Origin: Anodontia alba
Lineage: Eukaryota; Mollusca; Bivalvia; Lucinida; Lucinidae
DNA: 64,000 bases
NCBI GenBank assembly: GCA_964016985.1
Contig: OZ024829.1
Coordinates: 74,413,610 to 74,477,609, forward strand
Direction: 5' to 3'
The notes beneath the pieces are model-generated. The model searched no databases, had not been told where the DNA came from, and worked only from the letters and a program-made list of their open reading frames with translations. Shown here piece after piece: positions 1-10,949 of the stretch. The position numbers and the translations under genes were made by a program. Position 1 is the stretch's first letter, and each line of letters begins with the position of its first letter.

Positions 1-1478
1 AGTCACTTCGATACTTTCAATATAAATATATATGGCCCATACAAATGCATGGGGAAGCAAATTTGACATTGGAGGTAAAAAGGTCAAATGTCAACATAGA
101 ACCATCATTTTAGCGATTTTGGTAGATCTCCTGTCCCCCATAATTTGTGCAAAGATTAGGGCCCAGGGTTATTTTTTCTGGAGAAGAAGATTTTTAAAGG
201 TTTTTACCATATATGGGCATGGCAGCCATTTTGATCAATGGACCATGCCCATTTTAGCAATCTTTCATTCTCCTGCCCAAGGAGGCTCTGCATGAAATTT
301 GAGCATCTCTGGCCTAGAGGCTTCAGAGGAAAAATCATTTGAAATTATCAACATTTTTTCCATACAAATGTATGGGGCCCATACAAATGCATACAGAAGC
401 AAACTTGACCTCACCGTAAAAAGGCCAAATGTCAATGTATGACAATTATTTTAGCAACGTTGGTAGACCGCCCCTTCCCGATGATATATGCAAAGATTCA
501 GCCACAAGGCATCCTTGCTTTTGGAGAACAAGATTTTTAAATGTTTTTTCCCATACAAATGCATAGGGAAGCAAACTTGACCTTGCCATAAAAAGGTCAA
601 CTGTCAATGTACGACCATTTTAGCAATTTTGGTAGCTCCCGTCCGCGATGATTTAAGCAAAGATTCAGCCCAAAGGCATCCTCGGTTCTGGAGAAGAAGA
701 TTTTTAAAGGGTTTTACCATATATGGGCATGGCGGCCATCCTGGTCAACGAACTGCAACCATTTTAGCAATTTTTCGTTCCCCAAACCTAAGGGGGCTCC
801 ATATGAAATTTGAGCAAAATTGGCCCAGAGGCTCCAGAGGAGAAGTCGTTTGAAATTCTGAACATTTTTCCCATACAAATGCATAAGGAAGCAAAATTGA
901 CCTTACCGTAAAAAGGTCAAGTCAATGTACAACCATAATTTTAGCAACTTTGGTAGACCTCCCGTTTCTAATGATATATGCAAAGATTCAACCACAAGGC
1001 ATCCTCGGTTTTGGAGAATAAGATTTTTAAATGTTTTTTCCCATACAAATGCATAGGGAAGCAAACTTGACCTTGCCGTAAAAAGGTCAAATGTCAATAT
1101 TCGACCTTTACATTAGCAATTTTGGTAGACCTCCTGTCCCTGATGACTTATGCAAAGATTCAGCCCCAAGGCATCCTCGGTTCTGGAGAAGAAGATTTTT
1201 AAAGGTTTTTACCATATATGGGCATGGCGGCCATCTTGGTCAACGGACCGTGACCATTTTAGCAATTTTTCTTTCCCCAACCTAAGGAGGCTCAATATGA
1301 AATTTGAGCAAAATTGGCTCAGGGGCTTCAGAGGAGAAGTCGTTTGAAAATGTTTGAAAATGTTAATGGACGAACACACGGACGGTCGCACGGACGGACG
1401 CACAGACGAACAGACGGACAGACGGCGGACGAAAAGTGATCACAATAGCTCATCCTGAGCATAGCTCAGGTGAGCTAA
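1..1478 (+). repeat. SF1 element, 5' end outside window
   Basis: Non-coding tandem-structured element. The words CATACAAATGCATAGGGAAG and GATTTTTAAAGGTTTTTACC recur at irregular spacing. It closes with a GGAC-rich tract (about 1375-1437), the conserved TGATCACAATAGCTCA block and a hairpin ending GAGCTAA at 1478. The short reading frames are repeat artefacts. The orientation is given by the 3' hairpin on the right. Confidence 0.7.
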
Positions 1479-3533
1479 AAATACAAGGTTTTGACTTTTT
1501 CCCATACAAAAGCCTATGCCACTAAAGTTGACCTTGGCCTAAAATAGGTCAAGGCCATCCAGGGGTCATCATTTGAATAAACTATGATTGATTTGAGTCC
1601 CCAATGCTACATATCAAGTTTCATGACAAGAGGACCATGATGGTCCTATATCGCTCACCTGAGCAAACAGCTTTGCATACTTACTGTTGAAGTTTCAGCC
1701 AAGTTCACAGCTCTAAGATTTTTGTATAAATTTTATAGCCCTGCACCCCAGCGGCCATGTTTTTTTCATGCACCATGATGGCTTGAACTGAATATTGAAA
1801 GAGGGTCACCAAAGGAACAATTTTGCCGTTATATTGAAATTGATCCAGTGGTTTCTGACAAAAAGATTTTTAAAATGTCTTCTATAGATATATAGGGAAA
1901 TTAAGCCCCAACCCCTAACGGCCATGTTTTTTGACAAATCATGACAGCTTGAACAAACTTGGTTGAGGGTCACCAAAGGAAAAATCCTGACAAGTTATAT
2001 TGAAATCGGTTCGGTGGTTTCTGACAAGCCATGTTTTTTGACGTATCATGAGGGCGCAATCTTGGTAGAAGGTCGCCAAAGCAACATTCCTGTCAAGTTA
2101 CATTGAACTCAATCCAACGGTTTCTTACAAGAAGACTTTTAAAGTTTTCTATATAGATATATAGGGAAAATATGCAGCGCCCCCTAGCGGCCATGTTTTT
2201 TGACGAATCATGATGGCTTGAACAATCTTGGTAGAGGGTCACCAAAGAAACATTCCTGCCAAGTTATATTGAAATCGGTCCATTGGTTTCTGAAAAGAAG
2301 ATTTTTAAACTTTTCTATATAGATATATTGGGAAAATAAGCCCCTCCCCCTGGCGGCCATGTTTTTTGACGAATCCAAATGGCTTGAACAATCTTGGTAG
2401 AGGATCACCAAAGGAACATTTCTGCAAAATTATATAGAAATCGGTCGAGTGGTTTCTGACAAAAAAGATTTTTTAAGTTTTTAGTTAAAAAATCTATTTT
2501 TAGCTCCTGTGACCTAGATATGCAATGGACCAAAACCATTTGAACAACTTTGAAAGAGGACCAACCAAGAATCATTCCTGTGAAGTTGGTCAAAATCCAA
2601 TCAGTGGTTTAGGAGGAGATGTTGTTTAAAGATTGTGAACGGACGGACGGACGGACGGACAGACGGACAGACGGACGACGACGACAGACGATGAGTGATC
2701 ACAAAAGCTCACCTTGAGCCTTCGGCTCAGGTGAGCTAATAATCAGCCCACTGGTTCCTGAGAAGATTTTTAACAGGTTTTGACCTTATATGGGTATGGC
2801 GGCCATATTGGTTAAGTGACCAAACTCATATTAATGGCAGCCAAAATATTGGTTAAGTGACCAAACTCATATTAATTTTCATTTTCTTATTCCTAAGAAT
2901 TTTCATAAGAAATTTGATTATAAATGGCCCAGTAGCTTCTGAGAAAAACAAGTTTTAATTTTCATATCTGAATGACCTTGGGCCAAGGTCAAGGAATGAC
3001 CTTGACCTTGTATACTCAAGTAGTTTCATTTACTCATTTAGCTCATTGCATCTACCAATTTTCAGACAACAGGCTCAAAGTTTCTGAAGAATACAAGGTT
3101 TTGACTTTTTCCCATACTAAAGTCTATGTGAACAAATTTGACCTTGGCCTAAAATAGGTCGAGGTCATACAAGTGTCATCATTTGAACAAACTATGATTG
3201 GCTCGAGTCCCCAATGCTACATACCAAGTTTCATGACAATCGCCTAGAAAAAAGCTTTTAACGGGTTTTTACCTTATATGGGCATGGCAGCCGTCTTGGT
3301 CCTGGACTCTGCTGACAAACTTTCGTTCCCCCATCCCATGGATGCTCCACATGAAATTTGACTTCAATCAGCCCAGTGGTTTCAGAGAGGAGACGTTTGA
3401 AAATGTTGACAGTGGACAGACTATAGACTACAGATGATAGACGACAGACTACAGATGACAGACAACAGCTGACAACAACTGAGGCTAGTCATACTATAAG
3501 CTCACCAGTGAGCCAAAGGCTCAGGTGGGCTAA
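1479..3533 (+). repeat. SF1 element interrupted by a younger SF1 element
   Basis: The sequence around 1479-1626 (ACAAGGTTTTGACTTTTTCCC, CCAATGCTACATATCAAG) recurs around 3090-3232. The element ends in GGTGGGCTAA at 3533 after a GACAGAC tract. It is split by the element at 1627-2739. Removing that insert joins TTTCATGA to TAATCAGCC, which matches the uninterrupted relative TTTCATGACAATCGCC at about 3230 apart from base changes. The 5' end is missing or was displaced by the element ending at 1478. Confidence 0.65.
1627..2739 (+). mobile_element. SF1 element, 166-bp unit family (family C)
   Basis: Complete element. Its 5' end is CAAGAGGACC with hairpin GGACCATGATGGTCC, then the word GCTCACCTGAG. 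The body is a tandem array; GTTTCTGAC recurs at 1851, 2017, 2120, 2286 and 2452, a 166-bp period with one shortened unit. Next come a GGACGGAC tract (about 2638-2690) and the 3' hairpin ending GAGCTAA at 2739. It carries no coding capacity and is nested in the 1479-3533 element without target duplication. Confidence 0.75.
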
Positions 3534-4205
3534 TAAAAATTGGAGACTTGGTTTTATTGGTCTTCATACAAGAGCAATATAACTTGCAGGGTGCATACAC
3601 CCTCTTGCACCTGAACTTGATTCTCTAAGATACTAGAATAGGCTCAATGATCCCAATGAAAATAAATAAGTTTCATTAACTTTGCCCTTGCACATAAAGT
3701 TCCTGAGAAATGTACTATGATAAACCTGAAAAACTTGATGTGAAAATATACAAAGTCAGTAAACCATGAAAAAAAGTCAAGTTTAAAGAGTCACAGATGC
3801 AGTCTATTCCCTTCCTGTAGATGCCAGTGTGTACAAAGTTTCATTTCTCTTTAGTTCCTCAAATGAACTTATCCTGAAAACTTCATGCAAAAATACATGA
3901 AATTTGTAAACCATGAAAAACAGCAAATATAAAATGGCACTAAAGTAGTCCGCTTCCTTCATGTAGATACATGGGTGTACCAAATTTCATCAAAGTAGCC
4001 ATTGTAGGTCCTGAGAAAATATTGCTCACACCAATAACCCTGCTGCTCTCACGAGATACATATGTCTTGCCTTGTGTGACTGCAGCTGGAAGTGAGAGAA
4101 TAAAAATGAAGGTTCATATATAATGACTTTGAGAAAATTTCTCTGCTTATTTAGCAACACATTTCACAGGAACATAACTCATACTGCAATGCCATGTTTA
4201 CTTAC
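3534..4205. other. intronic spacer with faint degenerate repeats
   Basis: AT-rich. Phrases such as AACCATGAAAAA and CCTTCCTGTAGATGCC / CCTTCATGTAGATACA recur about 150 bp apart, suggesting an old tandem-array remnant. No gene is seen. It lies immediately downstream (minus sense) of the PIGO exon donor site. Confidence 0.4.
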
Positions 4206-4352
4206 CTCCTTTATGTGTGTGTCTTTAGACCAGGGACAGTAGTTCAGTAGATCCGTTATAACTGTTCCCAGGTTAGAAAAGGGTATTGGTATTCCCAAGA
4301 GAAGTGATACCGTGGGTACAAAATCTGTCTGTGACACAGTCTTGTAAACATC
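4206..4352 (-). CDS. PIGO: PIGO coding exon (downstream of the pair), partial gene
   Basis: This 147-bp exon encodes 49 residues beginning DVYKTVSQTDFVPTVSLLLG and continuing with IPIPFSNLGTV. That is the Q-x-D-(F/L)-VPT-x-SLLLG-x-PIPF-NLG signature of GPI ethanolamine phosphate transferase 3. The known family role is an ER multipass enzyme of the alkaline-phosphatase superfamily that adds ethanolamine phosphate to the third mannose of the GPI anchor. On the minus strand the acceptor is TTTTCTTGCAG (AG at 4354-4353) and the donor is GAG|GTAAGT (4205-4200). The exon starts and ends in phase 0, matching the phase-0 end of the exon at 26834-26993. The SLLLG-IPIPFSNLG form argues for PIGO rather than PIGN or PIGG. 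No frame damage is seen. Confidence 0.9.
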
Positions 4353-4647
4353 CTGCAAGAAAATGCATCTTTCGAATAAAATAGAATTAAAATACAAGAG
4401 TAATAGCTGATATCTTATTTATTCTTTTCACTGGTTGTGATTCTTAAAATCCGCTTCATTTCATGTGACCTTACTGCGGTAGACATAGTAGGTACCATAG
4501 TTATGCAAACGACAGATAACGTTAACACTCAGATTCATACAAAAGAAGATATATTTATTTCAATCCAGACATCCAGCAGGTTTCAACCTAATCCAATGAA
4601 CATGGTTTTATGTGACTCTTGCCAGAAATCTTAAGTCTCTAATGCAC
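4353..4647. other. intronic sequence without recognised feature
   Basis: No repeat of the window's families and no credible coding sequence was recognised. Confidence 0.4.
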
Positions 4648-5893
4648 TGCAACCCCATTATAACGTCCGCGTTATATCCAAACGCAACAACCCTACCCAC
4701 TATTATATATGCATGACTACTGTTTCCTTCAGTTATTGTTAGATGTTACATATTGCATGTATTTTATGTTATACCGCCTGTTTTTTATGTTTGTTTATTG
4801 TTGAAACTTTGTGCATGTACCTTGCTTGATTTCCATTTCATTGTTTTTATCCAGTAAATAATAAATTTGTAAGCTTTGAAATGTTTGTTGTTTTCTTTCA
4901 TTCAAGGGAACTAACTACAACAGTCTTGCATTATGGATAGCTTCAACTGTACCACTAGTCACTGCGAATATAGCAAATAAATAATCTACCTTGAATTATT
5001 CTCGCATGTTATGGCCTTCAAAAGAAAAAAAAAAAACAAAAAAAAAAACGCCAAACAGTTAGACCCAGATCTGAAATCGATATCTGACCAGGATCTTCAC
5101 TGTTTGGAAATGATTTCATCAAATCTGGGACCCACAAACCGTGAAATGTGTTGAACAAAAAAAAAATGCATTCAAGCTGCTTTCTTTAATCACGCTCAGT
5201 TGGGATTCAGGTGACCTCTGATCTTCTGGACTCGCCGACTGCACCCTGGTGTTTTGCAGTTGCAGTGTATTTACACGTGTCACACAAACAGATTAATTAT
5301 GAGATTATCATCACTGATGATTCGTGTTAATCACGTTTACTACAAAAAGGACAGTGAAGTGTTGATTTAATGACTATGCTTGGATTATGACATAATTAAT
5401 TTGTGTTGTGGTAAGCTGCAGTTTTTCCTCTTATGTCTCCCATATACATGAAAACAACGATTTAGAGCCGTGTTAGTTACCATAGTATGGCATTTAAAAA
5501 GGTGCACGGATATAGCCTAAAGACAAATACTGATGACAACTTTGTTAAAACAGAATGAGTAAATCAATGAGTACATGTATATGGGCTGACGATTTTTGAC
5601 TGCTAAGTTCCGTGGAAAAAGGACAACACTATCAAAATTGGGGAAAAAAAAGGGGGGGGGGGGGGGAGCGTATGAACCAACTGCGTTATAACCGTTTCCG
5701 TGTCTGTCTTTTTCACTGCTAAATAAGCAAGTATGCGACTGAAGATTTTTTGACTGCTGAGTTCCATGGTAAAAGGACAACACTTCCAAAACTGGAAGAA
5801 AAAAAAACTGCAAAATAATGGGAGCCATGAACAACTGCATTATAATGGTTTCTGCATTTTAAGCAACCGAGTTATAACAGCACTGCAGTGTAC
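4648..5893. repeat. possible MITE-like composite with CACTGCAACCCC / GTTATAAC ends
   Basis: The left end CACTGCAACCCCATTATAACG and the right end GAGTTATAACAGCACTGCAGTG resemble the arms of the element at 10438-10655. The inner part includes TTATATCCAAACG, also seen at 10505. It also contains a two-copy duplication of about 153 bp (TTTTTGACTGCT near 5593 and 5746). The ends are only imperfectly inverted, so this is tentative. An AATAAA and T-rich stretch lies near 4855. No gene is seen. Confidence 0.35.
5586..5860. repeat. two-copy tandem duplication (about 153 bp) with A8-G16 homopolymer
   Basis: The two copies share TTGACTGCT, AAGTTCC/GAGTTCC, AAAGGACAACACT and AACTGC-TTATAA. The first copy carries an A run followed by about 16 G (about 5645-5667) where the second has only A. 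The reading frames on either strand here are low-complexity artefacts. Confidence 0.6.
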
Positions 5894-6179
5894 TACATCA
5901 AAAAGACATAAGAATGTATCCCACTCGGTCAAAAGAACTCCTTTCCCATATTGGCACAGCCAAACTACTTATGTCTGAAAGAAGAATGTAATTAAACATT
6001 CCCAGAAGATCCATAAAGACTGAAGGAAAATTTATCATCTTGGACATCACCAACAGAAAATGCAAACCCAAGATTTCTATTATGACACCGAGTGGACACT
6101 GTTACCAGAGGCAAGGGCAACAGTATATACCATAAATATACCAAATATCAACAAAATGACTAAAAGGGAGATGGATTAA

Positions 6180-6563
6180 AACCTATCATGCAGCCTTTCT
6201 AAATTTCAAACCTCCAGGCGACCTTATACACTTAAACAGATTGACACTCTATTCCATAGCCGGGTAACTACCGAAGATTTAATGGACAATCTCTATTTAC
6301 CTCGCTCAGATATTTCTATCAGCTCAATAGATACTGACTGCCAAGACGAACTAGAAGAAAAACAGCCACTACTTAAAACTAACATAGTTAACAATGTTTT
6401 TACAAAGACAGATTATACACAAACTATCCTTGACATTTATTTTAAATGGAGTAGTTCTTATTCTCTTTTATCAGGTTTAGGCCATTTTTATACCATCTAC
6501 CTTCTCTTTATTTCTGTGAAAAAAATATTGCCATCATTTCTTAGCAACCTTAAAAATCTTTAA
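6180..6563 (+). CDS. unrecognised open reading frame, doubtful
   Basis: One frame stays open from about 6180 to 6563. The first methionine is at 6282, giving 93 residues starting MDNLYLPRSDISISSIDTD. Upstream in the same frame it reads RRPYTLKQIDTLFHSRVTTE. It has a mixed polar N-terminal half (acidic DELEEKQ) and a hydrophobic segment near residues 57-80 (SLLSGLGHFYTIYLLFISV). No family is recognised. It is not part of an identified repeat array, unlike most short frames here. It lies on the strand opposite PIGO. It could be a transposon fragment, a stray exon or chance. Confidence 0.2.
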   Translation, partial: NLSCSLSKFQTSRRPYTLKQIDTLFHSRVTTEDLMDNLYLPRSDISISSIDTDCQDELEEKQPLLKTNIVNNVFTKTDYTQTILDIYFKWSSSYSLLSGLGHFYTIYLLFISVKKILPSFLSNLKNL

Positions 6564-6830
6564 ATAATGCAATTAGATCATGTGACACTAGATAACCACC
6601 TTCTATTACTTCAGCTACTTAGAACCACTGTTTACTTATCTTGAAAAAGATATTTAACATGCCAAAACCTTGATCACATTAAACAAAAAGTTAACAGTAC
6701 CGTTGTTTGTTCGTTCTGTTTCTAACCTCTTCTTGAGTGATTCTTCAAATAAAAGGACCGCAAGCATAATACCCTGCCATAGCCATTATTTGTTTATGTA
6801 TTAAAGTTATCATTGCGAAAATGTCTGGAA
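6564..6830. other. spacer before SF2 array
   Basis: AT-rich. ATAATACCCTGCCATAG near 6769 resembles the terminal words of the adjacent SF2 family and may mark its degenerate 5' end. No gene is seen. Confidence 0.3.
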
Positions 6831-7840
6831 AGAAAATGATGGAGGGACAGATAACAATCCTAAAGCAGAGCTTGATAATATCAATGGACAAATAACAATC
6901 CTAAAGCAGATCTTGATAATATCAATGCATATAGCAAGTTTGGTTAAAAGGCCTTGTTATTAACTCAAGTTATCATCCAGAAATAAAAATATGGATGTGA
7001 CTCGGGCAGATAACTCCATAAAAATTTGACGAAATTTGCCCATTAGCAATTCCAAACCTGATCTCCTTACTGTCAATACATACAGCAAGTTTGGTTAAAA
7101 TCCCTTGTTATTTACTAAAGTTATCATCCGGAAACGAATATATGGGCGTGTCTCGGGCAGATAACTCCGTAAAAATTTGATGAAATTTGTCCATTAGTAA
7201 TCCCAAACCAGATCTCCTTAATGTCAATGCATATAGCAAGTTTGATGAAAATCTCGTTATTTACTCAAGTTATCATCCGGAAACGAATATATGGGCGTGT
7301 CTCGGGCAGATAACTCTGTAAAAATTTGACGAAATTTGCCCATTAGCAATCCCAAACCAGATCTCCTTAATGTCAATGCATATAGCAAGTTTGGTGAAAA
7401 TCCCTTGTTATTTAGTCAAGTTATAGTCCGGAAACGAAAATATGGGCGTGTCTCGGGCAGATAACTCCCGTCAAAAATTGACGAAATTTGCCCATTAGCA
7501 ATCCCAAACCAGATCTTCACAATATCAATGCACATACCAAGTTTGGTGAAAATCCCTTGTTATTTACTCAAGTTATAGTTCGGAAACAAAAATATGGGCT
7601 TGTCTCGGGCAGATAACTCATAAACTCATCATAAATTTGCCCATTAGCAATCCCAAACCAGATCTCCACAATATCAATGCACATACCAAGTTTGGTGAAA
7701 ATCCATTGATGTTTACTCAAGTTATCATCTGGAAACGAAAAATGGACGAAGGGACGTACAATGGATGGACAGACGGACGGACTCACGGACGACCAACGTG
7801 AAACCATAATACCCCGCTACTATTGTGTGGCGGGGTATAA
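6831..7840 (+). repeat. SF2 element, about 150-bp tandem units (family F)
   Basis: About six units with the words GCAAGTTTGGT, TTATCATCCGGAAACGAA, GGGCGTGTCTCGGGCAGATA and CCCATTAGCAATCCCAAACC. AAGTTTGGT recurs at 6936, 7087, 7238, 7387, 7539 and 7688 (149-152 bp). It closes with a GGACGGAC tract and the hairpin ATACCCCGC...GCGGGGTATAA ending at 7840. The first two units are partly duplicated in short form (6858-6920). Non-coding. Confidence 0.7.
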
Positions 7841-7984
7841 AAACAATTTCTTCTTGAGTGAGTCTTCAAAAAAAGTTTCAAGGAGAAGAAATGGTCGAAA
7901 CTAGAATTTGTTTTTCTACAAAAAACATAGATTTCTCCACCCTTTTTGGTGTCATATTGTATCATACATTCAGCGAACATATAT

Positions 7985-8958
7985 ATTAACTAATGAGATT
8001 CCAACGAAAATAACTCAAAAAGTATAAATGTTAGAGTTATGGTTCTTGCGCTTTGCACGTCGTCTAATGTTGATTGACAGTCATGTAAAATTTCGTGAAG
8101 ATATCCAATGATTGGTTTTCAAGTTATAGAGTGGACATGTTTTTTATGATGGACAAAGTTCTAAGGGATATTATTCAAAAAGTATAAACGCAAGAGTTAT
8201 GGTTCTTGTGCTCTGCATGTTGTCTAATGTTGATTGATAATTACATGAAGTTTCTTGATGATATCTTGAACAGGTTTCAAGTTACAGAGCCGACACGATT
8301 TTGTGACAGACAAAAATTCAAGGGAAATAACTCAAAAAGAAAAAATGCTATGTTTATGGTTCTTGTGTTCTGCCCATCGTCTAATGTTGATTGATATTTA
8401 TATGAAGTTTCCTGAAGATAGCTTGAACAGTTTTCAAATTATAGGACGGACACGATTTTGTGAAACAGTCCAAGGTAAATAACTCAAAAAGTTATGGTTC
8501 TTGTGCTCTGCACGTCGTCTAATGTTGATTTATATATATGAAGATAGCTTGAATGGTTTTGTAGTTATAGAGCAGACACGATTTTGTGACAGTCCAAGAG
8601 AAATAACTCAAAAAGTATAAAAGCAAGAGTTATGGTTCTTGTTCTCTGCACGTCATCTAATGTTGATTGATATTTATATGAAGTTTCATGAAGATAGCTT
8701 GAACGGTTTTCAAGTTACAGAACGGACACAATTTTGTGACAGAGTCCAAGGGAAATAACTCAAATAGTATAAAAGCAAGAGTTATGAATCTTGCGCTCTG
8801 CATGTCGTCAAATGTTGCTTAATATTTATATGAAGTTTCGTGAAGATAGCTTGAACGGTTTTCAAGTTATAGAGCGGACACAAGTGTGACAGACAGACAG
8901 ACAGATGCTCGGGGAAAAACAACAATATGTCTCCCAACCCTAAAGGGGGGAGACATAA
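7985..8958 (+). repeat. SF2-like element, about 158-bp tandem units (family G)
   Basis: Units contain GTTATGGTTCTTGTGCTCTG, CGTCTAATGTTGATTGATA, GAAGATAGCTTGAACGG and CGGACACGATTTTGTGACAG. GGTTCTTG recurs at 8041, 8201, 8359 and onward. The 3' end has a GACAGACAGACAG tract and the hairpin TATGTCTCCC...GGGGAGACATAA ending at 8958. Non-coding. Confidence 0.65.
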
Positions 8959-9338
8959 GGATACATCTCCAAATATACATATAACTGCATTAATTATCAC
9001 CTTTGCCACACTTTGTTATCTTAACTGAAATAGCAGTTTTGAAAATTTGTACACTGTGTGTTCTGTATTTACCCTATGTAGTTGGGCAGACAGGCATGAG
9101 CAAACAATGTAGAACAAGACTAAGGGCCATAGAATGTGGTGTCTGATCGAGAACTACACTGTTTGACTCATCAAACAGTTTTTAGACACATCAAAAGGTA
9201 GTGAAGTGAAATAGATTTGTTCAAATTTTAAGACATGTACGACAATGAGTTAAGATGTCCCAAAGTTTAGGGTAAATATGGTATTTCTGAAACCAGTGTT
9301 GCCAATGCTGTAACCCAATTACTTTAGTTTTCGTAAGC

Positions 9339-9381
9339 ACACACACACATGCACACACACACCCACACACACACACCCATA
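9339..9381. repeat. CA/AC microsatellite
   Basis: Interrupted (AC)n run flanked by ATATATAAATATA. The cysteine/valine-rich frame on the minus strand here is an artefact of it. Confidence 0.85.
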
Positions 9382-9502
9382 TATAAATATACATCAAAAA
9401 AAAAGAAAGAACATCTTCAAGCCACATCTGGAAACATCTACAAAGTTTCAAACAAATCACTCTGTTTACATCCTCTGAAACCTAGGGGCCAGGCACTCTA
9501 AG

Positions 9503-9815
9503 TTTGATTTGTTGGAGTTTTACAGCCCATTCAACACTGTTTAAGGTCATATTGAGCTGGTTAGTTAACCTACTTGCACGCTTCCTTGGCAGGCTTAGTC
9601 CTCTAAGCAGTTAACCAGTACTTTGTGCACATAAGTTCACCAGTAACTGACAAATGCCTTTCTTGAATCAGTGGTAAGGGAGAATAACCTTAGAAATTAT
9701 TTCATGATCAATCTCCATGAAAGTTATGTGGCTAGCCTGGGATTTGAACTTCTGACTCCTGGATCTGCTGTCAGGCCCACTGCTGACTGCACTATGCAGC
9801 TGAGCTAAGATGCTA
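9503..9815 (-). mobile_element. tRNA-derived SINE (SINE family 2), diverged copy
   Basis: Aligns along its length with 19930-20235 and 27184-27483. Shared words include AGTCCTCTAAGC-GTTAACCAGT, AACTGACAA-TGCC and ATTTCATGATCAATCTCCATG. The tRNA-like 5' head is at the right end on the minus strand and has decayed (box B equivalent GAAGTTCAAATCCCAGG). The 3' tail GTTGGAGTTTTACAGCCC is at the left. Confidence 0.75.
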
Positions 9816-10059
9816 CAAAGACTACATTTAGGCCCCTGAGTTCTTAGGCAACTTTTTTGTGTCCTTTATTAGATAATATAAATAAGATTATGTCATTTGT
9901 CAACTCCATCATTAGCAGCTTGATTATGGAGAAACAAACTGCCAACTGCTTACATTCTTTGTGCTTACTGATCAATTGTTTTGGGATTAAAACATTCTTT
10001 TATTATAAAGCAACACTGATTTTGTAGTTCTATTCATAGCTCCAGATAAGTTGCTTTTT
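9816..10059. other. spacer, nothing recognised
   Basis: AT-rich intronic sequence. No repeat family or coding signal was recognised. Confidence 0.3.
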
Positions 10060-10245
10060 TTCAACCAAAAATTGTTAATACTTTTCTTGAGGCTCCACGA
10101 AAACATATCTTGTGGTACTCATTAGAAGTGCCTAGGTGAGGTGCTTCTAATGAGTACCCACAACATATGTTTTAGTGGAGAAATAAGAAAAATATTTTCC
10201 GATACCCCTCTTATCTTGAGCTAGTTAACAGGAAATAGTCCTGGA
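10060..10245. mobile_element. palindromic MITE (MITE1 family)
   Basis: The left arm ACTCATTAGAAGTGCCT is mirrored by the right arm AGGTGCTTCTAATGAGT, and the outer arms contain AACATAT...TTGTGG / CCACAACATATGTT. The same palindrome core occurs near 26700, 42960, 52150, 53080 and 53710. The ends of this copy are degenerate. Confidence 0.65.
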
Positions 10246-10437
10246 GGTCGCATGATAGAACTTCTCATTTATGATTGATTCCATTTCATGAACTGAATGG
10301 AGCCATCAAATTACTTTATCACAAATCTAAACAAACTTAAAAATTACCTTCCATGTTGAGTCACTATAATTTGTATGTTCGTCTGCATTCTCAGGATGCT
10401 TAAAAATTGCAGGAGGAGTTCCATACAAACAAAGTAC

Positions 10438-10655
10438 ACCACAACCTCTTTATAACACTATTGTTGGGGTCCATAGTATAAACCACGTTAGTTAAACAAC
10501 CGTGTTATATCCAAACAAAACTGTATAGATTATATTGAAAAATGACCATTTATGGTCATTTTTCAATATAATCTATACATTTTTGGGATACATCTTTGAA
10601 CCGTGTTATAGCCAAAACCGTGTTATAATGAACCGTGTTATAAAGGGGTTGTAGT
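10438..10655. mobile_element. MITE with ACAACC(C/T)CTTTATAACAC inverted ends
   Basis: The left end ACAACCTCTTTATAACAC is mirrored by GTGTTATAAAGGGGTTGT at the right. Internal CCGTGTTATA motifs repeat. A perfect 27-bp-arm hairpin sits at the centre (10522-10579). Non-coding. The related word GCAACCCCATTATAAC is found at 4652. Confidence 0.75.
10522..10579. repeat. perfect inverted repeat, 27-bp arms, 4-bp loop
   Basis: The left arm TGTATAGATTATATTGAAAA continues to TGACCA, and the right arm is its exact reverse complement. The loop is TTTA. It forms the centre of the surrounding MITE. Confidence 0.9.
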
Positions 10656-10949
10656 ATATTCATTCACTCCCTACACCAATTGGGTAACACAAAAATCCTT
10701 TGAAAACTCTTATCGTTTGACCTAAATATCAGCAAGAAGGTGTCATGTAAAATATCAGCAAGAAGATGTCGTGTAAAATATCAGCAAGAAGTTTCAAATC
10801 AGTCAGTCAAAAGCTGCACTAGGGATACATGTATTTTTTTTTCTTCTTCAGAAAAAGTAGCTTAAATAGAGATAAAAGCATTGCAGACACCTTTGCAGGC
10901 AACAAATTCGTAAATATTATTCTGCTATGTCTATGAATTCTACTATAAG

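Noticed and set aside
4790..4870. Polyadenylation signal of a plus-strand gene (AATAAA)
   Set aside because: AT-rich background and no upstream plus-strand gene; likely chance.
5517..5840. 107-residue frame with PPPPPFFFP on the minus strand
   Set aside because: Translation of the A8-G16 homopolymer and its duplicate.
9221..9460. Cys/Val-rich frame on the minus strand
   Set aside because: Translation of the CA microsatellite.
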